Assembly: GCA_022376925.1 (NCBI GenBank)
Contig: JAIOJX010000002.1
Span: forward strand, 41,005,501-41,069,500
Length of the DNA stretch: 64,000 nucleotides
Source of the DNA: Tragulus kanchil
Taxonomy: Eukaryota > Chordata > Mammalia > Artiodactyla > Tragulidae
Direction: 5' to 3'
Position 1 is the stretch's first letter; each line of letters opens with the position of its first letter. Shown piece by piece: positions 12,539-26,187 of the stretch. A program made the position numbers and the translations under genes. A model generated the notes under the pieces. It searched no databases, had not been told where the DNA came from, and saw only the letters and a list, made by a program, of their open reading frames with translations.

Positions 12539-13453
12539 CAATTGAGAGATGAAAAACAAAGGTAAATAAAGAGGGTGATGCTGATAAGAAATAAACCACA
12601 TACCTGGCTGGGCTTTGTCATCATCTACAAAGTTAACAGACTCGGGGTTAGTTAAAGAGGCACCTGAAGAAACACTGGCCTCTATAGGAAACAAACAATA
12701 ATCAAGAAACAAGTAAATAATAAGCCAACAACCACAGATCTTTGTATATAAACTCGAAAGTAGCACTGTCTGAAATCATTTAATCCAGGATCATGAATTC
12801 ATGAACTGAAAATCTTATTATAAACCAATTAGAAGTCTCCTAGAATAATGCACATTACATTTATATTACTAAGGTATATTCCTTTTCATGGCAAAGAACT
12901 CTCTTTCTCCAGAGATATAAACATAGAATTTAAAATGTATTATAAATGTTACCAAATTCAAAATCATAGGAAGTTATGAAATCAAGAATGCATATTATTG
13001 TACTATATTAAGAATATTACCTTAAAATGAAAATCTACCATGCAGTCTTCAGCCAAAATTCCTTTAGCATTATCTTCCCAACACTAAGGAAAGTAGGGGA
13101 TATGCCACCCAATGTCAGCAATACAAACAGGAAGTGCTTTCCAGCCCTCCTCTATGGAGTTGCATTTATTACTTTCTGATTATACACAGAAACATGCTCG
13201 CATTAGTAAATTTGAAGAGGTACGGAAAAAATATATAATGAATAAAATGAAAATCACCCAAAATCCCATCTCGAGAAATAACAGTTTTACCATTCTAATA
13301 TATTTCCTTCCGATCTACACTTAAACATATATACCTTTTAAATACAACTGGTCTGCTTTTACCTCTGAAAGCACAGGTTCTGACTGGAGAAAGGATTTAA
13401 ACCACCAAGCGGATTCTGCCACTTCAGGTAGTCCTATGAAATAAAACTCATAT

Positions 13454-13660
13454 TTGTTGTTGTCGTTTAGTCGCCAGGTCACGTCAGACTCTGTCTGACC
13501 CCCTGGACTGCGGCACGCCAGGCTCCCCTGTCCTTCACTGCCTCCTGGAGTTTGCTCAGACTGTCCACTGAGTCAGTGGTGCCATCCAACCATCTCACCC
13601 TCTGTCTCCCCCTTCTCCTCCTGCCCTCAGTCTTTCCCAGAATGAGGGTCTTATCAAACA
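13454..13660 (-). mobile_element. BovB LINE fragment, duplicate
   Basis: Same as 12332-12538 at offset 1122. Confidence 0.85.
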
Positions 13661-13807
13661 CAATTGAGAGATGAAAAACAAAGGTAAATAAAGAGGGTGA
13701 TGCTGATAAGAAATAAACCACATACCTGGCTGGGCTTTGTCATCATCTACAAAGTTAACAGACTCGGGGTTAGTTAAAGAGGCACCTGAAGAAACACTGG
13801 CCTCTAT

Positions 13808-15990
13808 AGGAAACAAACAATAATCAAGAAACAAGTAAATAATAAGCCAACAACCACAGATCTTTGTATATAAACTCGAAAGTAGCACTGTCTGAAATCA
13901 TTTAATCCAGGATCATGAATTCATGAACTGAAAATCTTATTATAAACCAATTAGAAGTCTCCTAGAATAATGCACATTACATTTATATTACTAAGGTATA
14001 TTCCTTTTCATGGCAAAGAACTCTCTTTCTCCAGAGATATAAACATAGAATTTAAAATGTATTATAAATGTTACCAAATTCAAAATCATAGGAAGTTATG
14101 AAATCAAGAATGCATATTATTGTACTATATTAAGAATATTACTTGAATACAAGTAATATATAATGTGTTACATTGAAATATCCTACAAAAGTTGTCAAAT
14201 TTAGAAATAAAGGAATTATTTTAAAAGAAAAACATCTTATCTGTCATATTACACTTGTATTTTAAACCTGAGTCTTTTAAAAGATAAGAATATAAAAATA
14301 ACGTTTAAGAATATAATATCTCTAAGTAAATGGGCAAAGTTTAACTTTTGGGGGGAGAATAAACCAGTAGACGTTTCCATCTCTTATCTACAAACTGCCC
14401 TTAAATAAGTTTTCCATAGACTGGCATGCCTTCAATAAATGATTACTAGGTTCTGAAAGGATTATTTCACTTTATGAAATTTCTGAATTTTCTTTAAGAA
14501 GCTATACTTTCCTATTGAGCTATGAATATTCACAGATGGGTAGGTAAACAATAGGACAACTGGCCAGGTAGGAGCTGACCTGTTATCCACAGCAGAAAAT
14601 GAAACTGAGAAAACCTTTGAAACAGAGTCATGCTGCCACTCTTTTCTCAGAAATGAATATTTTACTTATGCAAAATTATCAGTTTTTAGTGTATCCTATA
14701 AAGGCAAGGTCCATGAAATTAAAACCCACTAGAGAGAGTTGTCATTTCCTCCTCCAGGGGATCTTCCTGACCCAGGGATCAAACCCTGGTCTCCTGCCAA
14801 CCCCACCTCAGAACATGCTCTCTAGGGACGCCCTCTACTGCTGGTACAACTCACTGATAACACTGATTTCTGGCCAGAAGACAGCCATGCCAAGATTAAC
14901 CATTCAGGAAACAAACAATAATCAAGAAACAAGTAAATAATAAGCCAACAACCACAGATCTTTGTATATAAACTCGAAAGTAGCACTGTCTGAAATCATT
15001 TAATCCAGGATCATGAATTCATGAACTGAAAATCTTATTATAAACCAATTAGAAGTCTCCTAGAATAATGCACATTACATTTATATTACTAAGGTATATT
15101 CCTTTTCATGGCAAAGAACTCTCTTTCTCCAGAGATATAAACATAGAATTTAAAATGTATTATAAATGTTACCAAATTCAAAATCATAGGAAGTTATGAA
15201 ATCAAGAATGCATATTATTGTACTATATTAAGAATATTACTTGAATACAAGTAATATATAATGTGTTACATTGAAATATCCTACAAAAGTTGTCAAATTT
15301 AGAAATAAAGGAATTATTTTAAAAGAAAAACATCTTATCTGTCATATTACACTTGTATTTTAAACCTGAGTCTTTTAAAAGATAAGAATATAAAAATAAC
15401 GTTTAAGAATATAATATCTCTAAGTAAATGGGCAAAGTTTAACTTTTGGGGGGAGAATAAACCAGTAGACGTTTCCATCTCTTATCTACAAACTGCCCTT
15501 AAATAAGTTTTCCATAGACTGGCATGCCTTCAATAAATGATTACTAGGTTCTGAAAGGATTATTTCACTTTATGAAATTTCTGAATTTTCTTTAAGAAGC
15601 TATACTTTCCTATTGAGCTATGAATATTCACAGATGGGTAGGTAAACAATAGGACAACTGGCCAGGTAGGAGCTGACCTGTTATCCACAGCAGAAAATGA
15701 AACTGAGAAAACCTTTGAAACAGAGTCATGCTGCCACTCTTTTCTCAGAAATGAATATTTTACTTATGCAAAATTATCAGTTTTTAGTGTATCCTATAAA
15801 GGCAAGGTCCATGAAATTAAAACCCACTAGAGAGAGTTGTCATTTCCTCCTCCAGGGGATCTTCCTGACCCAGGGATCAAACCCTGGTCTCCTGCCAACC
15901 CCACCTCAGAACATGCTCTCTAGGGACGCCCTCTACTGCTGGTACAACTCACTTCGATAACACTGATTTCTGGCCAGAAGACAGCCAAGG
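13808..15990. repeat. Direct tandem duplication, unit ~1.10 kb
   Basis: 13808-14889 is repeated at 14906-15990 (offset 1098, then 1100 after a TC insertion in the second copy near 15954). 13808-14142 also matches 12686-13020, so that part exists three times. The extra TC changes the open frame between copies (113 versus 87 codons). Confidence 0.95.
14745..14798 (-). mobile_element. Bov-tA SINE fragment, minus strand
   Basis: The CCTCCAGGGGATCTTCCTGA and CCCAGGGATCAAACC blocks are the reverse complement of the Bov-tA centre. A copy lies at 15843-15896. Confidence 0.7.
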
Positions 15991-16229
15991 AGGTGAGAAG
16001 CTCTTCACCTGCAGACTCCTACCATCCACCTGCCCTGGCTGTGACTCTGCTCCTTTCGCAGATTTCCTGCTATGTGCCGCGCCATGCTGCGACAGCCCGC
16101 ACCTCCCTACATCCAGCAACTGCTGCTTCTCTGACCCTCATACACCTGAGCAGCCACAGATACTAGAGCCGCCCTTCCACGGGGCCCTGCTCCCGGATCA
16201 TCGCTGGCAGAAGCAGTAACAGCTTCCCT

Positions 16230-16545
16230 TGGTCTCTAGGGCTTCTGTAACAAAGCACCAGAGACCAGGTAGCTTAAAGCACAGAACCTGTTTTATTTTT
16301 TCCCAGTCTAGGGTGACGTTGGTTCTTTTGGGGCCCTCTCTTTGGTTTGCCGATGGTTCTCTCTGTGTCTTCACAGGGTCATCCTCCGTGTGTCTCTGTG
16401 TCCTGCTCTCCTCTCTCACAGGAACTCAGTCATACTGAACCCATGTGCCATCCTAATGGTGACATTTGAACATAGTCATCTCTTTAAAGACCTTGTTTCC
16501 AAACACAGTCACATCCTGAGGTCCTGGGGGCTGGAGCTTCAACGT
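16230..16545 (-). mobile_element. MaLR (MLT1/MST-like) LTR remnant, minus strand
   Basis: The ordered phrases CTTCTGTAACAAAGCACCAG, GGTAGCTTAAA, TCTCTGTGTCCTGCTCTCC, TCTTTAAAGACCTTGTTTCC and CACATCCTGAGGTCCTGGGG form the reverse complement of the ERVL-MaLR LTR pattern. It is an old non-coding LTR, and no internal retroviral genes are present. Confidence 0.65.
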
Positions 16546-17318
16546 GCGCCTCAGCCTGTAACAGCCTACTGGAGTTCCAGTGTGGCCGTGGGCACTTCAC
16601 CCACCACCAACCACAGGACCCCACAGCCCCCAGCCAGGAGAAAGCCAGTGCAACTGCAAAACCCCAGCCACATAACTGGGGTCCTGCCCTCAGCGGGGCT
16701 CCCTGGGGAGCAGAGGCTAAGAGACAGGCGGGGGGACACTGGTGGGCAGAAGCAAGCCTTGGGCATCATCTGTTCATCCATCAATCCCATCACGAAATCA
16801 CTCAGACAGCTTACCAAATGATGCGGGATTTCAAACACAAAGTGTGTGCTCAGCGCAGAACTTTAGTTTCAGACATGAATTGATTGAATATCCTGAATTA
16901 TATCCATTTTGATTTATTTTACCCATAACCATAGGCACTGCTATTGCTGAAACATAAAATACATAGTTTCTGACATAAAATTTCACACGGTCTCCTGCAA
17001 ACCCCCTCAGATTTCTGGCCTCTACTGCTGGTACAACTCACTTCGATAACACTGATTTCTGGCCAGAAGACAGCCAAGGAGGTGAGAAGCTCTTCACCTG
17101 CAGACTCCTACCATCCACCTGCCCTGGCTGTGACTCTGCTCCTTTCGCAGATTTCCTGCTATGTGCCGCGCCATGCTGCGACAGCCCGCACCTCCCTACA
17201 TCCAGCAACTGCTGCTTCTCTGACCCTCATACACCTGAGCAGCCACAGATACTAGAGCCGCCCTTCCACGGGGCCCTGCTCCCGGATCATCGCTGGCAGA
17301 AGCAGTAACAGCTTCCCT

Positions 17319-17634
17319 TGGTCTCTAGGGCTTCTGTAACAAAGCACCAGAGACCAGGTAGCTTAAAGCACAGAACCTGTTTTATTTTTTCCCAGTCTAG
17401 GGTGACGTTGGTTCTTTTGGGGCCCTCTCTTTGGTTTGCCGATGGTTCTCTCTGTGTCTTCACAGGGTCATCCTCCGTGTGTCTCTGTGTCCTGCTCTCC
17501 TCTCTCACAGGAACTCAGTCATACTGAACCCATGTGCCATCCTAATGGTGACATTTGAACATAGTCATCTCTTTAAAGACCTTGTTTCCAAACACAGTCA
17601 CATCCTGAGGTCCTGGGGGCTGGAGCTTCAACGT
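17319..17634 (-). mobile_element. MaLR-like LTR remnant, duplicate
   Basis: Same as 16230-16545 at offset 1089. Confidence 0.65.
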
Positions 17635-19098
17635 GCGCCTCAGCCTGTAACAGCCTACTGGAGTTCCAGTGTGGCCGTGGGCACTTCACCCACCACCAAC
17701 CACAGGACCCCACAGCCCCCAGCCAGGAGAAAGCCAGTGCAACTGCAAAACCCCAGCCACATAACTGGGGTCCTGCCCTCAGCGGGGCTCCCTGGGGAGC
17801 AGAGGCTAAGAGACAGGCGGGGGGACACTGGTGGGCAGAAGCAAGCCTTGGGCATCATCTGTTCATCCATCAATCCCATCACGAAATCACTCAGACAGCT
17901 TACCAAATGATGCGGGATTTCAAACACAAAGTGTGTGCTCAGCGCAGAACTTTAGTTTCAGACATGAATTGATTGAATATCCTGAATTATATCCATTTTG
18001 ATTTATTTTTACCCATAACCATAGGCACTGCTATTGCTGAAACATAAAATACATAGTTTCTGACATAAAATTTCACACGCTGCAGTCACGTTTTCATTGA
18101 TCCTTCAAATAAACTCAAACAAAACAGCTTATTTAGAATTAAAACCAGAGAAGTCATGAGCTTTAGAGGCAGAGACTCCTTGTTAATCGCCTCATAGTAA
18201 TTATCAAAGAGCACAAATCAACACAACATGTTGAAAACATTACATTGTGCATGTTATTCCCCTGAAATAAACACTTTAAGTCTGAGATTTACTCATAAAA
18301 GGAAAGAACAGTTTTCACAGTGTATTTATTTTATTGTACTTCTCACTCTATGCCTGATTGAGGGTAGAGTTTTAAATGGGGCATTTTTTTTCACTTCCTA
18401 TCTGCTTTTTTTTCTCTTATAAAAATAAACTCTACTTAACTTTCAGATGAAGTATCAACTTTTATCAGATGATCCAAAACCCAAATGGATTTTGAACTTC
18501 AGCCCAGGGAAGGCAGAGCATCTTGATGTATTTCATCACCAGAGAGGAAGGGGAGGAAGAAAGGACTTCTGGCAGAGTCTTTCTGAGCTGCTGCCAGGAG
18601 CCATAGAAAGCTCACTTGTATTGCAAACTCATTATAACATTATAAAATAGTTTTATGTAATCTAGATCAGTACTTCAAGGTAATTTATTAATGGTGAACT
18701 ATGGAAAGCCACAAGCAATTGAGGTTATGTAAGTCATAGGTGTTTTTCTAAAGTGTTACATCTATGTGTGTTTAAGTGCAGGCCATCAATCACAGAAACA
18801 TGCAGAGATGTGGAATTTCAGGTTCTCATATTGTAAATGTTCTTTAAACAATAGTTTTACCTGCAATTCAGGGAAAATACTGGAGAACCATTAGCTGAAA
18901 ACAGAATTGCTTCACTCCATGACAACCTTCTATGTGTGTATTTATAATACTAATCTCAAAGACGATATCTGAGATCCTTTTGCAAGTCCAGGCTCATTTC
19001 AGATGATGGTGGATGTTTGCAAGTGTTTTGAGGTTTCTGTAATTCTTCACTATGGCTGCATTCCCCAACTTATCCCTCAGGACCACCCTACCTTACTA

Positions 19099-19315
19099 GT
19101 GCTCAGTTGCTTGGTCATGTCTGACTCTTTGTGACCCCATGGACTGTAGCCCACCAGGCTCCTCTGTCCATGAGATTCTCCAGGCAGGAATACTGGAGTG
19201 GGTTGCCGTTTCCTCCTCCAGGGGATCTTCCGAACCCAGGAATCAAACCTTTGTCTCTTATGTCTCCTACATTGGTGGGTGGGTTCTTTACCACTAGCAC
19301 CACCTGGGAAGCCCC
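19099..19315 (-). mobile_element. Bov-tA SINE, minus strand, complete
   Basis: On the minus strand it starts with GGGGCTTCCCAGGTGGTGCT and ends at the GAGCACT tail, with the full Bov-A body between. Confidence 0.88.
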
Positions 19316-21479
19316 TGTGTTCAGACTGCAGAATTTGAATTAAAGCACATTCTCCCCTGGCTGCACATCTAGTGCTCAGTGAGGATGAATAAAAGCCTCC
19401 AGCGAGCTGGTCTTTCCAAGATGACACAGGCATTGATCAGGGCTCAAGACTCCTTCCTGTCTTCACCTCCACACATACCAAACGAGACCCCTCACCCAGA
19501 AGAGATCTGGCACGTTCAGGGTGGTATGGCAGTAGATGAGGCCTCTCACAGAGCAAGCACTGTCTAAATACAGGATGTGACCAAGATATCACAAACTGTA
19601 ATACAGGCTGCATAATATACCACTTCATTATAGATTGTTCATCCTTTTTACTGAAAACGATGTTTATTTCACAGAGTCTGGAAGAAACGTGATTCAGATT
19701 TCAGGACTGAAAGTTGGGAACCAGAGAGTGGTTCCAGGTTTAACTTTGTTTTGAGTTAATGCCCTAAACCAAGGCAAATTTCCTGGTACTGACCTCCCTC
19801 GATGGGTAGTTTCCACTTGCACCTACTGGGAAAGAAAGCTAATGAAGTTCAGGAGCCAATCCAGTTAAGTCTGGATTTTGTCTAAATGTGCTGGGTAAGC
19901 AAGATGGCATGCATCTCCCTATATCTTTCTTTTTGAGAAAACGGGGCTCTTAAATTTTAAATATGCTTCAGAGTATAGCACAGAAGAAACTTTAAGCTGG
20001 TGTATGCATCTGAAAATCATGACACAAGATGCCCCTTGTTAGCAATTCAACCCAATTAGTGTTCTCCTTTTACTTTAAAATTAATCTCAAATTATACATT
20101 GGACATCTGTGAAAGATTAGGAACTATTGTAGCCTCTTCAGCAAAGCTCCAGGGGATATGGCCACTGGAGCTGGTTACAGAGTAAATAACAATATGAGAG
20201 GCCAAGGGCTCCCTTCAGGAAACTCTGTAGCACTAACTTCCCTTGATCATTAAAAACAGTTGACCTTTGTAGCAATTTTACATCCTTGGTGAATAGAGCC
20301 TCTTTGTGAAGCAGCTACATTCAAGTATCTTTGATTTGAGATTTCCTTTAGAATTGCTAACAGAATTAGGACATGTTTTCTGCAGGGTTTATGTTATCAA
20401 CCTAGTGACAGCAAATACACTGGTATCATCTTATTAAACATAATCAGTAATGAATTTAGAGTAAATAAAACAGAAGCCACTCTCTCATATCTAATGGGAA
20501 TACTCTGAGTCTGTTTAAACGTTTAATTACTTAAAATTTCCATACAAGGCATACAGTGTCTATGACTTTTCAATGAATATTTATGAAAGCTCATTGTCCA
20601 AAATTCACAAGCGTTCATTCTGACTCATTAAAAAAGCTGATAAATATTTCACCCAAAATGGAGATCATACACTGAAGCACTCTGTAATGCTTTCAAGAGC
20701 CACAATAATGTCCATGAATTTAAACCACGCATAGACTGGTAAGCACTGGTATTTTTTCCCTCAGAACATATGTCGCACCTATCTACTTAGGGTCAACAGT
20801 GTCTTAGACCCCATCTGTCACATTAGCGAAAAATGCTAACGGCTCAATAACTCAAGAATTCTCAAAAAGTTGGGGAGAAGACCAAGTTCTAATACTGAGA
20901 TCACAGATAACAATTACCAGATCCTTAAACAATGATGAATTAATTTTATGATCTAGAAGTCAGAAGTCAAATGGTCCCATCAAATGAGAGACTAAGGTGA
21001 GAATGAGTTTTCCAGCAAGTAGCTCCATGTCACAGCTGTTTACAGAGTGGTTGCTACGTGTCAGGCACCAGGCTGCTATTTTTACTTCTGAGATGCCTGT
21101 GGACTCTGAGGGCTGACTGGGTGGCACATCTCTGTTTACAGCAGAAGGTGTTGAAACCACGAAAGCATTTTCAACAGACATCTGGTGCTTATCATTCATG
21201 GACACTGGCTTTTTGTGAATATAGTTCTTCAAGCAAGTGAAAGTCAGCACTGAATCCTCAGCACCATTGAACTTCAGATCTGCCTACTGCACAGACAGCA
21301 GCCTGTTCACGCATCCTGAGGTGCGTTTTCAGTGACTATGCCGCAGGCATCTCACCATGCTGACGCGAAAGGTAACCAAGATAACATCTTTTACCTCATG
21401 GACTCTAGTGAGTAAATTAATATAATTCCTAGCAGGGAAACATTCTACAGGGAAAATAAATATAACTAAGCAGGCAGAA

Positions 21480-21680
21480 TTTCTCTGGTGGCTCAGACGG
21501 TAATCTGCCTATAATGCAGGAGACACAGGTTCAATGCCTGGGTCAGGAAGATCCCCTGGAGAAGGGAATGGTTACCCACTCCGGTATCCTTGTCTGGAGA
21601 ATTCCACAGGCTGAGGAGCCTGGCAGGCTACAATCCATGGGGGTCACAAAGAGTCCACACGACTGAGCTACTTACACTTT
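21480..21680 (+). mobile_element. Bov-tA SINE, plus strand
   Basis: A TTCTCTGGTGGCTCAGACGG head and a Bov-A body (GGAAGATCCCCTGGAGAAGG) are present, ending in CGACTGAGCTACTTACAC. It is moderately diverged. Confidence 0.85.
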
Positions 21681-22014
21681 GACTTTTACACAGGCAGGCA
21701 GAAGGATTGGGGAAGCTGCTGTAGGTGAGCCTCTCTGAGGAGGGTGAACTGGGCAGTCGGAAGGCAAGAACAGGGTTGTGCCGGGCATTGGGATGAGGCC
21801 AGTCCAAGACAAGCTCCACAAGAAGGGCGGCCCTGGTGGGGGGTTGGGGTCAGGGTGAGACATTTCCCAAACAGGAAACACACAGAGAGCATCTCATTTT
21901 AGGAAAAGGTGATGACTTCAGGCTTAAACATATTTGTTTCTTCTTTTCTTTATTACTCTTTATTCTTTTCTTCTGGCAGAGCAACACTCCAACATGTGAC
22001 TTGATCACAGCGTG

Positions 22015-22790
22015 TTTGTCCATCCTCGGGCTGACAGACACTTGGGGGTTTCCAGTTTGGGGCCATTATGAATAAAGTTGCTAAGAACACGTGTTTACAA
22101 GTCTTTCTGTGGACGAGTGTTTTCATTTCTCTTGGGTAAATTCTTAGGGGCAGAACTGCCCTTATAAGTTGCCAAATAGTTTTCTAAAAGAGGTGGTAAA
22201 ATTTCACTCTCTCGCCAACAACTTGTGAGACCCTAGCCCAGCAAAGGCTGTGCTTCTTGTATTTGGTATTTTCAGGGTATGATATCGCCCCTTCTTCTGG
22301 GGGTGAGACGGTATCTAGCCATGCTTCTCATCTGTATTTCCTGAGAACTGATGATAGCCAGTATCTTACTCTCTGCTTTCTGACAAAGCATTGGCTTTTC
22401 TGAAACAAAAGTGTCAGTTCAAGCTTCTTTGTACTGGGGTTATTTGCCCTTGATTATTGATTTGTGGGAGCAAATTTATAGGAATAAGTTTTTATGCTAA
22501 ACACTTTCTTCTCTCCTTTGTGAATATTTTTTTCACTCTGTGTGCTATCCTTCAATATTTCTCAGTCATGTCTTTTGGTGGGCTGAAGGTCTTCATTTTG
22601 TTGAAGACTGATTAATCATTTCTAAAAATCAGGTTTTATGTCTTTTGTATTCTAACTAAAAATTTTCTGCATATTCCAAGGTAGTAAAGATATTTTTTAT
22701 TTAGGTGTTGTATACCTTTACATTTCAGGTTTAGATGTAAGATCCATCTAATGTCATTTCTATAATAAGCATTCACTTTAAATGGTGTAC
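22015..22790 (-). mobile_element. Old L1 3' fragment, minus strand
   Basis: Phrases such as TTCCAGTTTGGGGCCATTAT, GAATAAAGTTGCTAAGAACA and TTTTCATTTCTCTTGGGTAA are the reverse complement of an ancient L1 3' region. No open frame remains. Confidence 0.7.
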
Positions 22791-23162
22791 TTTCATACAT
22801 TCTGGATTCTCTTCTGGGGTAAAATGTTCAAATGTCTTAGGATGAGATGATGTTGATGACTCAGTGTGTGGCTTAGGGCCTGAGATACGATGCTCCCTGG
22901 TACAGACACATGTCTAATCACACCAAGTGACTGGTGGCTTGGTAAACTGAGATATGATTTAATTAGAAAATATTTCTCTTTGTATCTTTCAAATTTAAAA
23001 AACAAAATAACTCGATAGTCTGGAAACACACAGAGAGCATCTCATTTTAGGAAAAGGTGATGACTTCAGGCTTAAACATATTTGTTTCTTCTTTTCTTTA
23101 TTACTCTTTATTCTTTTCTTCTGGCAGAGCAACACTCCAACATGTGACTTGATCACAGCGTG

Positions 23163-23937
23163 TTTGTCCATCCTCGGGCTGACAGACACTTGGGGGTTTC
23201 CAGTTTGGGGCCATTATGAATAAAGTTGCTAAGAACACGTGTTTACAAGTCTTTCTGTGGACGAGTGTTTTCATTTCTCTTGGTAAATTCTTAGGGGGAG
23301 CACTGCCCTTATAAGTTGCCAAATAGTTTTCTAAAAGAGGTGGTAAAAGTTCACTCTCTCGCCAACAACTTGTGAGACCCTAGCCCAGCAAAGGCTGTGC
23401 TTCTTGTATTTGGTATTTTCAGGGTATGATATCGCCCCTTCTTCTGGGGGTGAGACGGTATCTAGCCATGCTTCTCATCTGTATTTCCTGAGAACTGATG
23501 ATAGCCAGTATCTTACTCTCTGCTTTCTGACAAAGCATTGGCTTTTCTGAAACAAAAGTGTCAGTTCAAGCTTCTTTGTACTGGGGTTATTTGCCCTTGA
23601 TTATTGATTTGTGGGAGCAAATTTATAGGAATAAGTTTTTATGCTAAACACTTTCTTCTCTCCTTTGTGAATATTTTTTTCACTCTGTGTGCTATCCTTC
23701 AATATTTCTCAGTCATGTCTTTTGGTGGGCTGAAGGTCTTCATTTTGTTGAAGACTGATTAATCATTTCTAAAAATCAGGTTTTATGTCTTTTGTATTCT
23801 AACTAAAAATTTTCTGCATATTCCAAGGTAGTAAAGATATTTTTTATTTAGGTGTTGTATACCTTTACATTTCAGGTTTAGATGTAAGATCCATCTAATG
23901 TCATTTCTATAATAAGCATTCACTTTAAATGGTGTAC
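23163..23937 (-). mobile_element. Old L1 3' fragment, duplicate
   Basis: Same as 22015-22790 at offset ~1148. Confidence 0.7.
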
Positions 23938-24189
23938 TTTCATACATTCTGGATTCTCTTCTGGGGTAAAATGTTCAAATGTCTTAGGATGAGATGATGT
24001 TGATGACTCAGTGTGTGGCTTAGGGCCTGAGATACGATGCTCCCTGGTACAGACACATGTCTAATCACACCAAGTGACTGGTGGCTTGGTAAACTGAGAT
24101 ATGATTTAATTAGAAAATATTTCTCTTTGTATCTTTCAAATTTAAAAAACAAAATAACTCGTGTCTCACATTAGTACATCTCAAAACTT

Positions 24190-24558
24190 TGTTGTTGCTG
24201 TTGTTCAGTCACTAAGCGTGTCTGACTCTTTGTGACCCCATTAAAACTGCAGCACACCAGGCTTCCCTGTCCTTCACTATCTCCTGGAGCTTGCTCAAAC
24301 TCATGTCCACTAAGTCAACGATGCCATTCAACCACCTCATCCTCTCTCCCTGCCTTCTCCTCCTGCCCTCAATCCTTCCCAGCATCAGAGTCTTTTCCAA
24401 CGAGGCAGCTCTTCACATCAGGTGGCCTTCAGCTTGAACCTTCAGCTTTAGCATTGGAACTTTCAGTGAATATTAAGGCTTGATTTCCTTTAGGATTGAC
24501 TGGGTCAATCCCTTTGCTGTTCAGGGGACTCCCAAGAGTCTTCTCCAGCACCAAATCT
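24190..24558 (-). mobile_element. BovB LINE/ART2A-type fragment, minus strand
   Basis: The minus-strand frame includes [15 protein letters not shown]...[32 protein letters not shown], the end of the BovB reverse transcriptase ORF. It is frameshifted and truncated. Confidence 0.88.
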
Positions 24559-25390
24559 AAGTAACATCAAAAACTGTAACAAATAATCTGAATAAAGTGC
24601 CTCGAGCTTCTCAGAAGAGCTGCTTGAATATGTATATTTGATGATCAGTTGTGAGTAATTGTGTCTTTACAGCGTCTTCCTTTGCAATCAGTTTACAATG
24701 TCTGAAGAAATACAGATTCAATCCCAGACTTCAGAGGAAACCTAATTTTGTGATCTGAAATATATAAAATAATCTACAAACCATTTCTTGTTATTTTGCA
24801 CTGTGGTGAAAACATATCCAAGACCTTAAATTACTTTTATAGTAACCTTTCAGAAGATAATGATTTCTAAAGTTGAAAACTGAGAGCAAGTGCATTCTAT
24901 TCCATAATGAAAAATGCTATTTCTGTGAACTAAAGGGAGAAAACAACCAATTTATCTGGCCTGACCATCCCATCCTCTTGCGGCATTATGCTCCTGAAGT
25001 CGTAGTTAATAAAACATGCCGGTTTTATAATTGTTTCTCATTTCTGTGTGCATTGAGCAAATATTGCTCACCTGACATCAGGCTACATAAGCAATGACTT
25101 TCTCCTGCTGTCTGCCTGATTTTCTCTCTTTCAACTGGATGCTCATCTTCCTTGCCTGGACCACCAAGAACTGATGTTTTCACATGGTGCTACTGGAGAA
25201 GACTCTTGAGGGTCCCTGAGACAACAAGCAGATCAAAGCAGTCGATTCTAAAGGAAATCGACCCTGAATATCCACTGGAAGGACTGAGGCTGAGGCTGGA
25301 GCTCAGGAGGCTGGGCCCCTTCCCGTCATGAGGTTCTGGAAATTTAAAAACAAAATAACTCGTGTCTCACATTAGTACATCTCAAAACTT

Positions 25391-25759
25391 TGTTGTTGCT
25401 GTTGTTCAGTCACTAAGCGTGTCTGACTCTTTGTGACCCCATTAAAACTGCAGCACACCAGGCTTCCCTGTCCTTCACTATCTCCTGGAGCTTGCTCAAA
25501 CTCATGTCCACTAAGTCAACGATGCCATTCAACCACCTCATCCTCTCTCCTGCCTTCTCCTCCTGCCCTCAATCCTTCCCAGCATCAGAGTCTTTTCCAA
25601 CGAGGCAGCTCTTCACATCAGGTGGCCTTCAGCTTGAACCTTCAGCTTTAGCATTGGAACTTTCAGTGAATATTAAGGCTTGATTTCCTTTAGGATTGAC
25701 TGGGTCAATCCCTTTGCTGTTCAGGGGACTCCCAAGAGTCTTCTCCAGCACCAAATCTA
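25391..25759 (-). mobile_element. BovB fragment, duplicate
   Basis: Same as 24190-24558 at offset 1201. One C is lost in the CTCTCTCC run, which breaks the minus frame at a different place. Confidence 0.86.
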
Positions 25760-26187
25760 AGTAACATCAAAAACTGTAACAAATAATCTGAATAAAGTGC
25801 CTCGAGCTTCTCAGAAGAGCTGCTTGAATATGTATATTTGATGATCAGTTGTGAGTAATTGTGTCTTTACAGCGTCTTCCTTTGCAATCAGTTTACAATG
25901 TCTGAAGAAATACAGATTCAATCCCAGACTTCAGAGGAAACCTAATTTTGTGATCTGAAATATATAAAAATAATCTACAAACCATTTCTTGTTATTTTGC
26001 ACTGTGGTGAAAACATATCCAAGACCTTAAATTACTTTTATAGTAACCTTTCAGAAGATAATGATTTCTAAAGTTGAAAACTGAGAGCAAGTGCATTCTA
26101 TTCCATAATGAAAAATGCTATTTCTGTGAACTAAAGGGAGAAAACAACCAATTTATCTGGCCTGACCATCCCATCCTCTTGCGGCAT

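Larger units (their letters stand above)
11917..14142. repeat. Direct tandem duplication, unit 1122 bp
   Basis: 11917-13020 is repeated at 13039-14142, joined by an 18-base linker. Each copy carries an antisense BovB piece. Confidence 0.96.
15930..18082. repeat. Direct tandem duplication, unit 1089 bp
   Basis: 15930-16992 is repeated at 17019-18082. The linker 16993-17018 is a garbled, shortened form of 15885-15929. One homopolymer T differs between copies near 16915/18004. Confidence 0.95.
18083..21873. other. Single-copy, AT-rich intergenic DNA with two SINEs
   Basis: It is the first long stretch free of the ~1.1 kb duplications. Apart from Bov-tA elements at 19099-19315 and 21480-21680, no repeats or exons are recognised. 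It may hold distal regulatory DNA of SNAI2, which is inference only. Confidence 0.5.
21874..24161. repeat. Direct tandem duplication, unit 1148 bp
   Basis: 21874-23015 is repeated at 23022-24161. Copies differ by a few indels near 22133/23281 and substitutions. Confidence 0.95.

Noticed and set aside
16230..16545. Endogenous retrovirus with coding capacity
   Set aside because: Only an old MaLR LTR is recognisable; no gag or pol-like frame is present nearby.
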